From contig JBKEBD010000008.1 of NCBI GenBank assembly GCA_047972995.1, forward strand, positions 65,803 through 129,802: a stretch of DNA of 64,000 bases, given 5' to 3'. The translations under genes were made by a program, and so were the position numbers. The DNA is from JBKEDC01 sp047972995. Its GTDB lineage: Bacteria > Bacteroidota > Bacteroidia > Bacteroidales > Prolixibacteraceae. Shown piece by piece: positions 42,221 through 49,801 of this stretch. The first letter of the stretch is position 1, and each line of letters opens with the position of its first letter. The notes beneath the pieces are model-generated. The model searched no databases and was not told where the DNA came from. It saw only the letters and a program-made list of their open reading frames with translations.

Positions 42221-44188
42221 ATGAATAACATTTATCGTTTTTTATTCTGTTTGTCAGTCTTGTTAGTTAGCTTTTCAATAGATACGAAAGGACAAGAGTA
42301 TTATACCCCAAAAGATTCGATAGAAGCAAGCATTAAAAATATTGATTATTATTTGAGGCGCTATAAAGAGTGGTATCCACAGAATTACGATGTAGCATTG
42401 AAGATGCGTAGTTTGGTGCATTATTTAAAAGATCAACGGGTAGATACCATATTGAAGAACCTGGATGATTATCAAACATCGGAGGATAGATATTTCTTTA
42501 GAACGATTGATAATGTATCAGACAGCCTAGAGGCTCCCGGATACATCAACTACCAGATGCTGAAAGGTGAGCAAGCTAAAATCGATCGGAACGTGCGATC
42601 TAACATTAATCTGGATGATATAAAAGTTCCTCGGAATGTTGTGGAACATGCACAATTGAATACGGATTTATTAGTTCCAAGTGAAGTTTACAAGCTAATT
42701 GGAACATCCTATGTCAATTTGTCGGATAGCTTGTTGGTTTTAGATGAGCTCATGGCTCAAAGTAATCTAACAGAGAAGGAACTTCAGCGTTTGCAGCAAT
42801 TAGACAGTGTGCGAAGTGATATTTTTGAATCGGCTCGACTAAAGTATAATGCAGATAAGTTGAAAATGGTGGAAGATTCAATATCTAGAATCTATAAAAA
42901 CCAAGTAGTAACAAATTATTCTTTAGGAGAGCAGCAAAAATATGCAAATCAGGTGTCGAAGCAAAACCACCAAATATTGCAAGATTATAATGAAAGGGCT
43001 ATGGCTTTGGTCAATGACTCTATCAGCACGAGTTTACGTGTATTATTAGACTATGTAAATAGAGAGCAGATTTCCATGTGGATATACAATTCATTGGAAG
43101 ATTCAACAGAAGTGTTGTTGAGTAATAATGAACCATTTACCTCTCGATTCTACGTAAAGAATGAGCAAAGAGATTCCTTGGGAGTTCGCGTGTTTACCAA
43201 AGATAGACACTCCATGATGATGTTCATTGACGATGGGGTAGCCTTGAATCGATTTAAAGAACGAAAACACAGAGAAGCCGATTTTGCAAAAGTAAACTTA
43301 AATGATCAGCTGACGAATATTGAGAAAAGATATGAGATTGTAAGACCGTGGAAATATGGTGGAGAGTTTAATGCTGGTTTGAATCAAACCTATCTTCAAA
43401 ACTGGGTTAAGGGTGGCGAAACTTCGTTGGCTGGCTTGTTAACTTTTAAAGGTTATGCCAATTATGAGTTAGATAAGGTTACTTGGAGTAACTCGTTGGA
43501 TATTCGTAGCGGGTGGATTAGTACGAATGAAGACGGCATAGAAAAGAATGAGGATAAGTTTGAGCTTATCTCTAATTTCGGATTGCAAGCGGTGAAAAAA
43601 TGGTATTACACTGCTGAGGTTGATTTAGAAACACAACTCTTCAATAGCTATAATTATCCTGACAGAGATAATCCAAAATCGGGTTTTTTGGCCCCGTTAA
43701 GGAGTCTGTTTAAGCTTGGTATGGATTATAAAGATGGCGATTTGTCGTTATTTCTTTCTCCGATTACCATGAAGAGTGTATCGGTGCGTGATACCTCAAT
43801 ATATGATCAAACTACTTTTGGTATTGATGAAAACGAAAAGAGCTATTTGGACTTAGGTTTGAACATCGACGTGAAATATTCTCGGAAATTGATGGAAAAT
43901 TTTACGGTGCAATCGAAATATAAGATGTTCTTGGATTATCAGAATTTGCTTACTGCATTCGATATCAATTGGGAAAATACATTTGATTTTAAAATCAATG
44001 ATTTCATGAAAGTACAAGTGATATTACATCTGCTTTACGATGATAATGTGACTTTCGATACTGGAAAGGTTGATGCTAATGGCGATGCTATTAAAAAAGC
44101 AAAATTGCAGTTTAAGGAATATGTGTCATTAGGATTTACTTACACCTTAGATCGAGAAATTAAAAAGCGAAGAAGAATAACAAATTAA
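42221..44188 (+). CDS. DUF3078 exported protein with outer-membrane barrel
   Basis: The 655-residue protein has a signal peptide (LFCLSVLLVSFSIDTKGQ), a long helical, charged region (about 25-355) and a C-terminal DUF3078 barrel beginning KYGGEFNAGLNQTYLQNWVKGGETSLAG and running to YVSLGFTYTLDR. The family is confined largely to Bacteroidota and its function is unknown. The helical N-terminal half is longer than in many members. It follows the CYTH gene by 10 nt and precedes the SRPBCC gene by 6 nt. Confidence 0.83.
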   Translation: MNNIYRFLFCLSVLLVSFSIDTKGQEYYTPKDSIEASIKNIDYYLRRYKEWYPQNYDVALKMRSLVHYLKDQRVDTILKNLDDYQTSEDRYFFRTIDNVSDSLEAPGYINYQMLKGEQAKIDRNVRSNINLDDIKVPRNVVEHAQLNTDLLVPSEVYKLIGTSYVNLSDSLLVLDELMAQSNLTEKELQRLQQLDSVRSDIFESARLKYNADKLKMVEDSISRIYKNQVVTNYSLGEQQKYANQVSKQNHQILQDYNERAMALVNDSISTSLRVLLDYVNREQISMWIYNSLEDSTEVLLSNNEPFTSRFYVKNEQRDSLGVRVFTKDRHSMMMFIDDGVALNRFKERKHREADFAKVNLNDQLTNIEKRYEIVRPWKYGGEFNAGLNQTYLQNWVKGGETSLAGLLTFKGYANYELDKVTWSNSLDIRSGWISTNEDGIEKNEDKFELISNFGLQAVKKWYYTAEVDLETQLFNSYNYPDRDNPKSGFLAPLRSLFKLGMDYKDGDLSLFLSPITMKSVSVRDTSIYDQTTFGIDENEKSYLDLGLNIDVKYSRKLMENFTVQSKYKMFLDYQNLLTAFDINWENTFDFKINDFMKVQVILHLLYDDNVTFDTGKVDANGDAIKKAKLQFKEYVSLGFTYTLDREIKKRRRITN

Positions 44189-44194
44189 AAAGAT

Positions 44195-44572
44195 ATGAAA
44201 AATTTTAAAGCTTATTTTCAGCTAGATGCTGAACCTGCTGATGTTTATAATGCACTAACCAATAAGTTTATGATTGAAGTTTGGACTGGTGAAGATTGCA
44301 TTATGGAAACAACTCCGAACACGGAATTTGAACTATGGAATGGAGCTATCTGTGGACGAAATATTGAATTTGAACAGGACTCAAAAATTGTTCAAGAATG
44401 GTATTTTGGAGAAGAGGAACAATCTATTGTAACCATTAAGTTGCATCCGAGTAAAGGAGGTACAAGCATGGAAGTGAAGCAAACGAATATCCCAGATGAT
44501 GCTTATGATAACATTGAAGATGGGTGGCATGAAGATTATTATGCAGGACTGAATGAATTATTTGAAGAGTAG
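44195..44572 (+). CDS. SRPBCC (AHSA1/START-like) small protein
   Basis: The 125-residue protein has the helix-grip pattern of AHSA1 proteins: FQLDAEPADVYNALTNKFMIEVWTG, FELWNGAICGRNIEFEQDSKIVQEWYFG, SIVTIKLHPSKGGTSMEVKQTNIPDDAYDNIEDGWHEDYYAGL. Such domains bind hydrophobic ligands or Hsp90-like partners; the specific role is unknown. It is the last gene of the + strand run and is followed by a terminator. Confidence 0.85.
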   Translation: MKNFKAYFQLDAEPADVYNALTNKFMIEVWTGEDCIMETTPNTEFELWNGAICGRNIEFEQDSKIVQEWYFGEEEQSIVTIKLHPSKGGTSMEVKQTNIPDDAYDNIEDGWHEDYYAGLNELFEE

Positions 44573-44576
44573 TAAC

Positions 44577-44617
44577 AAAAATAGGCAATATATATAAAGT
44601 GCATTGCCTATTTTTTT
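44577..44617 (+). terminator. Terminator after the SRPBCC gene
   Basis: A 13-bp perfect stem (44577-44589 with 44603-44615) is followed by a T-run, 5 nt after the stop. The next 250 bp, to 44867, show no further feature. Confidence 0.88.
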
Positions 44618-44867
44618 GTCATTTGGTTGTCGTTCTATTGGGGGGCAGGGGATATCTCCTTAATGTTGTCAGAAGTCATTATAGTATATTTTGATAAACA
44701 AAGACTACTAGGAGGGAGTCCATTTTTGTTATAAAAAGTAGCCGGCGTTACATTTAGCGTGTATTTCCCCTTTCTTTGTATCTTATCTGTCTTTTTGCTT
44801 CTTTAAGGTCGATCGAATCAGTAACTAGCCCACCAAGCCCCCCCCTCAAACGCAGACTCCGGATTAT

Positions 44868-46142
44868 TTACTTTTCTCGGAATAAATGAAAGAAACCTTG
44901 TTCGGCGTGTTTCTTACTATCTCTACCTTTTCCTTCCACCACGTAATAATATACTCCGGGACTAGCAAGGGTATTTCCTATTTTTCCATCCCAAGCAAAT
45001 TTAGTGCCGTAATTATCATAAGTGTCGGCATTGTTGTTGCTTGTTTGGAATAATAGTTTTCCCCAACGGTTAAAAATACTGATCTTAACACTCTTCATAG
45101 AGGTGTATTTAATAAGGAAAGTATCGTTATTGCCATCACCATTTGGAGTAAAAAAATTGGGAGCCTCAATATAGGAGGTATCTGCCACAATATAATTTTC
45201 AAGTCTTACTTCATCACAACAAGTGATCTCATCAGTAGTTTTTGATACGAGTAGCTTCACCATGTAGCTTCCTGATTCTTCATAAGTGTATTGAGGATTG
45301 CTAGAGAATACCGTAGATAGAATACTATCGGATACTTCACCATACTGCGCATGTTCTTTTTCTAATTCCTCGACGCTGCGATAGAATGACCATTCATATT
45401 TATCGGCATTTTTCGATTCGTTAGAGAATGACACCGGCAGCGGAGCTTCTCCCTTCATGGGAGACGCAGTAAACTTTGCTTCGGGAACTATGGATTGATA
45501 TTCCACAGAGGCCGATGATGAGCATCCAAGATTATCGGATATGGTGAGTTTGTAAATGGTATTTTCGGCTGGTGGGTTGTAGATTGTGGGACTCAACATG
45601 GAGCTAACCCTAGAGTTTCCATCTTCCCATTTTGCCGAGATGATTTTATTTAAATCTTTTTTTGTGCCCGAACTAATGTCGATATAGGTGCTTGGTGATT
45701 CTGAAAAGACTCCGACAAGTTTAGTGTATTCGCAATCGCATTCATTAATGCTAGCCGACACTTCATACCAATTGTTTATTACCCATGCTTGATATGTTTC
45801 GGCATTGCCGTTAGTATCCTCAATTTGAACCTTATATAATCCATCGTCAAGATTGGATATCGTGGAACTTGTGATGTATTGTTCCGAATGATAATTGATG
45901 TATTGCAGATTGCTTTCATCGAGTTTATACCAGTTGAAAGATGCTGATTCACTGGTGCTCATTGATGCGGTAATTGAGCCATCGTTATTGTTTTTCGATG
46001 ATTGAAAGACAAATATTTGATCTTGATTAGCTGTTTGGTATTGAGTTGTAGATTCACCTACGGCAGTAGGGGAGCTTATCTGCGCAGATGCATAAAGGTA
46101 TCCGCAAATGAAGAGCAATAAAGTAGAAAAAGTTCTACGCAT
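44868..46142 (-). CDS. Type IX secretion cargo with PKD domain and CHU_C (type B) sorting domain
   Basis: The 424-residue protein has a signal peptide (LLLFICGYLYASAQ), beta-rich middle, a PKD-like domain (PEAKFTASPMKGEAPLPVSFSNESKNADKYEWSF) and a C-terminal gliding-motility-associated domain: APNFFTPNGDGNNDTFLIK, FNRWGKLLFQ, WDGKIGNTLASPGVYYYVV, EQGFFHLFREK. The last part is the type B signal for type IX secretion. A surface or secreted protein; ligand unknown. It shares the window with porT and a PorD-type gene. Confidence 0.9.
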   Translation of the reverse strand: MRRTFSTLLLFICGYLYASAQISSPTAVGESTTQYQTANQDQIFVFQSSKNNNDGSITASMSTSESASFNWYKLDESNLQYINYHSEQYITSSTISNLDDGLYKVQIEDTNGNAETYQAWVINNWYEVSASINECDCEYTKLVGVFSESPSTYIDISSGTKKDLNKIISAKWEDGNSRVSSMLSPTIYNPPAENTIYKLTISDNLGCSSSASVEYQSIVPEAKFTASPMKGEAPLPVSFSNESKNADKYEWSFYRSVEELEKEHAQYGEVSDSILSTVFSSNPQYTYEESGSYMVKLLVSKTTDEITCCDEVRLENYIVADTSYIEAPNFFTPNGDGNNDTFLIKYTSMKSVKISIFNRWGKLLFQTSNNNADTYDNYGTKFAWDGKIGNTLASPGVYYYVVEGKGRDSKKHAEQGFFHLFREK

Positions 46143-46144
46143 AA

Positions 46145-46175
46145 TATACTTTTAAAGTTTGACCGTAAAAGTATA
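46145..46175. promoter_or_regulatory. Inverted repeat just upstream of the CHU_C cargo gene
   Basis: TATACTTTTA (46145-46154) and TAAAAGTATA (46166-46175) are perfectly inverted around 11 bp, starting 3 nt before the ATG at 46142. On the minus strand the distal arm contains TACTTTTA, close to a -7 element, so it could be an operator or leader hairpin. Confidence 0.4.
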
Positions 46176-46184
46176 TAAAATCTA

Positions 46185-46225
46185 TATAAAAAAGAAAACC
46201 GTCAGTGTGTGAAGACTGACGGTTT
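46185..46225 (-). terminator. Terminator of the rpsF-rpsR-rplI operon
   Basis: An 11-bp stem (46196-46206 with 46215-46225) with an 8-nt loop is followed on the minus strand by TTTTCTTTTTT, 50 nt past the rplI stop. Confidence 0.88.
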
Positions 46226-46275
46226 CATATGTTTGTTTGAAAAACGTTGTTATCTGTTATGTGTTTGAAAATTTA

Positions 46276-46722
46276 TTATTCAGATACAACTTCGAAGTTA
46301 AAGTCGATGATAACTTCTCTGTGCAATTTGATTTGCGCAGTGTATGAACCAACTTCTTTGATTGATTCTTTTGGTAAACGAATTTGCTTACGGTCAAGAT
46401 CAAATCCTTTAGCGTTGATCGCATCAGCCAATTGGATTGTATTAACAGAACCGAAAATTTTACCACTTTCGCTTGTTTTTGCACCAATTTTAACTTCTAC
46501 ACCTTCGAATTTAGCAGCTAAAGCTTGAGCTTCTTCAATCAACTTAGCTTCTTTGTGAGCGCGTTGTTTGATGTTTTCTGCTAAAATCTTCTTAGTTGAA
46601 TCAGTGGCTACGATAGCCATTTTTTGTGGGATAAGGTAGTTACGACCGTAACCAGCTTTTACATTAACGATATCGTCTTTGTGTCCCAAATTTTGAATGT
46701 CTTCTAAAAGTATTACTTCCAT
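46276..46722 (-). CDS. rplI: Ribosomal protein L9
   Basis: The 148-residue protein begins MEVILLEDIQNLGHKDDIVNVKAGYGRNYLIPQKMA, the L9 signature, followed by the linking helix (KLIEEAQALAAKFEGVEV) and the C-terminal rRNA-binding domain (GKIFGSVNTIQLADAI). It is the third gene of the rpsF-rpsR-rplI operon. Confidence 0.98.
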   Translation of the reverse strand: MEVILLEDIQNLGHKDDIVNVKAGYGRNYLIPQKMAIVATDSTKKILAENIKQRAHKEAKLIEEAQALAAKFEGVEVKIGAKTSESGKIFGSVNTIQLADAINAKGFDLDRKQIRLPKESIKEVGSYTAQIKLHREVIIDFNFEVVSE

Positions 46723-46737
46723 TGTTCCTCAGTTTTA

Positions 46738-47007
46738 TTATTTCAACAAATCAGTAAGATATGGTAGCAATGCCAAATGACGTGCTCTTTTTACTGCTCT
46801 AGCTACTTTACGTTGGTATTTCAATGAAGTACCAGTAATGCGACGAGGAAGAATTCTACCTTGCTCGTTCAAGAATTTTTTCAAGAATTCAGGATCTTTG
46901 TAATCCACATACTTGATTTTGTTTTTCTTGAAACGACAATACTTTTTCTTTTGGATCTCAACTGTTGGTGGAGTTAAGTATCTGATTTCACTTTGATTGC
47001 TAGCCAT
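46738..47007 (-). CDS. rpsR: Ribosomal protein S18
   Basis: The 89-residue protein shows KKYCRFKKNKIKYVDYKDPEFLKKFLNEQGRILPRRITGTSLKYQRKVARAVKRARHLALLPY, the S18 core. It binds S6 on the 30S platform. It starts 2 nt after the rpsF stop. Confidence 0.98.
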   Translation of the reverse strand: MASNQSEIRYLTPPTVEIQKKKYCRFKKNKIKYVDYKDPEFLKKFLNEQGRILPRRITGTSLKYQRKVARAVKRARHLALLPYLTDLLK

Positions 47008-47009
47008 GA

Positions 47010-47360
47010 CTATTTCTCCTCTTTTTTAGCGTTCAACTTATTTCTTCTTTTCTCGCTATAAGCAGCTGCGTATTTGTCTTGCTTGAATGTCAAGAAACGA
47101 ATAATACGCTCGTCACGACGGTACTGAAGTTCTAATTTTGCAATGAATTCAGGCTCAGCCTTAAATTCAAACAAGTGATAGAATCCAGTGCTTTTCTTTT
47201 GGATTGGGTAAGCTAACTTGCGTAAGCCCCAGTCCTCTTCATTGACTAGCTCACCGCCATTTTCGGCAATCAAGTCTTTGAATTTTGTTACCGCTTCCTT
47301 TATCTGAACATCAGACAAAACGGGAGTTGCAATGAAAACGGTTTCATACTGGTTTTTCAT
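47010..47360 (-). CDS. rpsF: Ribosomal protein S6
   Basis: The 116-residue protein starts NQYETVFIATPVLSDVQIKEAVTKFKDLI and has WGLRKLAYPIQKKSTGFYHLFEF, the S6 pattern, plus a charged tail (KRRNKLNAKKEEK). It is first in the operon, with a clear promoter at 47415-47444 and a hairpin at the predicted mRNA 5' end. Confidence 0.98.
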   Translation of the reverse strand: MKNQYETVFIATPVLSDVQIKEAVTKFKDLIAENGGELVNEEDWGLRKLAYPIQKKSTGFYHLFEFKAEPEFIAKLELQYRRDERIIRFLTFKQDKYAAAYSEKRRNKLNAKKEEK

Positions 47361-47396
47361 AAAACTCTGTTTTATTAATTATTAAAAAATAGTTTT

Positions 47397-47410
47397 CCCG
47401 AGTATTCGGG
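47397..47410 (-). promoter_or_regulatory. 5'-terminal stem-loop of the rpsF mRNA
   Basis: CCCGA and TCGGG pair around a 4-nt loop, starting 4 nt downstream of the rpsF -7 element. The mRNA would begin with this hairpin. It may protect the 5' end or bind the S6:S18 complex; the known S6:S18 leader structure is not clearly matched. Confidence 0.4.
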
Positions 47411-47414
47411 ACTG

Positions 47415-47444
47415 CAAAAGTAGAAATATTTTACTTTAATGCAA
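47415..47444 (-). promoter_or_regulatory. Bacteroidota-type promoter of the rpsF operon
   Basis: On the minus strand TTG (47444-47442) is followed after exactly 19 bp by TACTTTTG (47422-47415). The predicted start near 47410 leaves a 50-nt leader. Confidence 0.8.
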
Positions 47445-47486
47445 TACTTTAGAGCTTTTTTGTTGGAAATTATGCCACAATAAAGC

Positions 47487-48479
47487 TTACTTGTTTCCCA
47501 ATAGATAGACTAAATGCAATTGCTGCTGACTATCAACGGTTCCCCAATCGGCCACATGGAAAGAAAAGTTGAAACTTAATTGAACCTGTTTGTGGTCGAT
47601 TAAATGAAGATAAAGATCGGTGCGCATATAGTCATTAGCTTGATAATAGCTATCGCCTGTGAGCAACCGATGACCACCTCCTAGGTTGAGCGTGTTTTTT
47701 AGTGATAATCTTCGCCATTCTAAAAATAGAGTGCTGAAAAAACTTGTGCTGCTAGAAAATCCATCGGTTACATGGCGCTCGCGGTATTGTGAATTTAAGA
47801 AACCAATTTCAACATAAGCTTGGTTAAAAAAACTGTGTTCAGAGAAATCGTAGCCCAAATTAAGATTTAGTGCGGTGTTATCAATGATGTGTTGTGTATC
47901 ATCGTGCGCAGCCATAAGAGCATAATGATACATCATTAAATAGTTTTCGAAATAAAAGTTTTTCCAATTGAAGCGCCCTGATGTAGCTGCAATGAACTTC
48001 TCGCGTTGATCGGTAAGCTGTTTGCCTGTCCAATCTACAAAAATGAGCTGCTTTCCCCAATTCCAATTGTGTTGAGCCAGTATACCTTCAATATTTGGCT
48101 GATAATAAGATATTGTATCAGAAAGTATGGCTAGGGGGAAATCGATGAGATTATATCGAGGGAATGCCCCCATGTAGAATTGTGTTTTGCTATTGTCGTA
48201 TTTATAATAGGCGGTGAGTTGTGGCTTGTTGTAGTCAATGTCAGTGCCAAACTCGAAGAAGTGAGATAGCCCAATACGTAGGGTGTGCTCTTTATCTATG
48301 CTTGTTCCGAGTTCAAAGCTGGTTCGTTCGCCCAATATAGTTTGAGGTTTGGCGTATTCAGGGTTAAACTCGCGATTGTCGCCAATGCCTTGGAAGTTTA
48401 CGTTCCATTCTAGCTTTTGGGCGTTCACTGAATATGTAAAGCCACATACAAGTAATAATAGTAATACGGTTTTTTTCAT
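47487..48479 (-). CDS. Outer-membrane beta-barrel protein, unknown function
   Basis: The 330-residue protein has a signal peptide (VLLLLLVCGFTYSVNAQ) followed by alternating aromatic strands across the whole length (YKYDNSKTQFYMGAFPRY, NFYFENYLMMYHYALMAA, LNLNLGYDFSEHSFFNQAYVEIGF, VQLSFNFSFHVADWG), typical of an outer-membrane barrel. I recognise no named family. It follows odhB on the same strand after 112 bp and may be independent. Confidence 0.72.
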   Translation of the reverse strand: MKKTVLLLLLVCGFTYSVNAQKLEWNVNFQGIGDNREFNPEYAKPQTILGERTSFELGTSIDKEHTLRIGLSHFFEFGTDIDYNKPQLTAYYKYDNSKTQFYMGAFPRYNLIDFPLAILSDTISYYQPNIEGILAQHNWNWGKQLIFVDWTGKQLTDQREKFIAATSGRFNWKNFYFENYLMMYHYALMAAHDDTQHIIDNTALNLNLGYDFSEHSFFNQAYVEIGFLNSQYRERHVTDGFSSSTSFFSTLFLEWRRLSLKNTLNLGGGHRLLTGDSYYQANDYMRTDLYLHLIDHKQVQLSFNFSFHVADWGTVDSQQQLHLVYLLGNK

Positions 48480-48591
48480 GTTGTTTTATTAAAAAGTGCC
48501 TAAAAGAAGTGCCAAAGTTTCAAAGAGCCTGAGTACCTAAGTGGGCTGCGCCATTTACCGTTAGGTCAATTAGGAACTCAAGTGCTTTTTC

Positions 48592-49794
48592 TCACAATTC
48601 CAAAAGCAATTCTTCCAAGTTTTTACCTTTGCTCAATAGCAAGTGCGGATTTTCAAGTAAGTTTTTCACTTTGATCAAGAAGCCAACGGAGTCTTTCCCG
48701 TCAATCAGGCGATGGTCGTAGCTAAGCGCAATGTACATCATGGGGCGAATTTCAATTTTGCCATTGATTGCAACTGGGCGCTCTACAATGTTGTGCATTC
48801 CTAATATTGCCGATTGCGGAGGGTTAATAATGGGTGTTGATAGAAGTGAACCGAATGTGCCACCATTGGTGATTGTGAATGTGCCGCCGGTTAGCTCTTC
48901 GATTGATATTTTTTTGTTTCGAGCCTTTTCTGCCAATTCTTTTATTTCGAGTTCGATGGTAGGAATACTCTTTGTTGTGGCATCTCGCACAATAGGAACC
49001 ATAAGTCCTTTGGGAGTTTGCACAGCAATACCGATGTCAACATAGCTTGGTTCTATAATTTCTTCGCCATCAATCATGGAATTGATTGCTGGGTGATAAG
49101 TCATGGCAACTGCACAGGCTTTGGTGAAAAAAGACATAAATCCGAGTTTGAAGCCGTGTTTTTCCACAAATTTCGATTGATGAGCAGCACGCAAATCCAT
49201 GATTGGTTTCATGTCCACTTCGTTGAATGTAGTGAGCATGGCTGTTTCGTTTTTCACAGCCACTAAGCGAGCGCTAAGTTTTTTGCGCAGCATGGTCATT
49301 TTTTCTCTTTTTTCTTCGCGAGCTTGAATTTGCGTTTGTACTGCTGCCTGAAGAATGGGAGAGCCATTGAGCACCATTTCTACTTCTTTTTTTCCAATAC
49401 GTTTTAACCCGTTTATAATGTCTTCTACCGATAGGTCATTTTCATGAAGCATTTCTTTAGCCACAGGTGTCACTTTAACGTGTGTATCTTCAGTGGGTTT
49501 ATTTTCTACAATAGGCTGAGGAGTTATAATTTCAGCTTCAATGTTTTCATTAGAAGCTTTGTCGGTGTCTATTGTACAAACGATAGTGCCCACAGCCACG
49601 GTGTCTCCTTCTTCTACCGAGAAACTAATTTCGCCACTTTCTTCAGCGCTAAGCGTGAGGGTGGCTTTGTCTGATTCCACCTCGGCTATTTCATCGTTTT
49701 TGTGCACGATGCTGTTGTTTTCCACGAGCCATTTGCCTAGTTCTACTTCAGTGATGGATTCCCCGGGTGTAGGGATTTTTATTTCGATAATCAT
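48592..49794 (-). CDS. odhB: 2-oxoglutarate dehydrogenase E2 (dihydrolipoamide succinyltransferase)
   Basis: The 400-residue protein has one lipoyl domain with the lipoyl Lys in EVESDKATLTL, a peripheral subunit-binding segment (VTPVAKEMLHENDLSVEDIINGLKR), and the catalytic domain with AVQTPKGLMVPIVRD, GTFTITNGGTFGSLLSTPIINPPQSAILGMH and the active-site SYDHRLIDGKD. It transfers succinyl groups to CoA in the TCA cycle. It follows odhA by 7 nt; the E3 gene is not in the window. Confidence 0.96.
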   Translation of the reverse strand: MIIEIKIPTPGESITEVELGKWLVENNSIVHKNDEIAEVESDKATLTLSAEESGEISFSVEEGDTVAVGTIVCTIDTDKASNENIEAEIITPQPIVENKPTEDTHVKVTPVAKEMLHENDLSVEDIINGLKRIGKKEVEMVLNGSPILQAAVQTQIQAREEKREKMTMLRKKLSARLVAVKNETAMLTTFNEVDMKPIMDLRAAHQSKFVEKHGFKLGFMSFFTKACAVAMTYHPAINSMIDGEEIIEPSYVDIGIAVQTPKGLMVPIVRDATTKSIPTIELEIKELAEKARNKKISIEELTGGTFTITNGGTFGSLLSTPIINPPQSAILGMHNIVERPVAINGKIEIRPMMYIALSYDHRLIDGKDSVGFLIKVKNLLENPHLLLSKGKNLEELLLEL

Positions 49795-49801
49795 GGTTTC
49801 C

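Noticed and set aside
44618..44867. Possible small gene or RNA in the 250-bp gap before the CHU_C cargo gene
   Set aside because: No start with a ribosome site, promoter, hairpin or repeat stands out.
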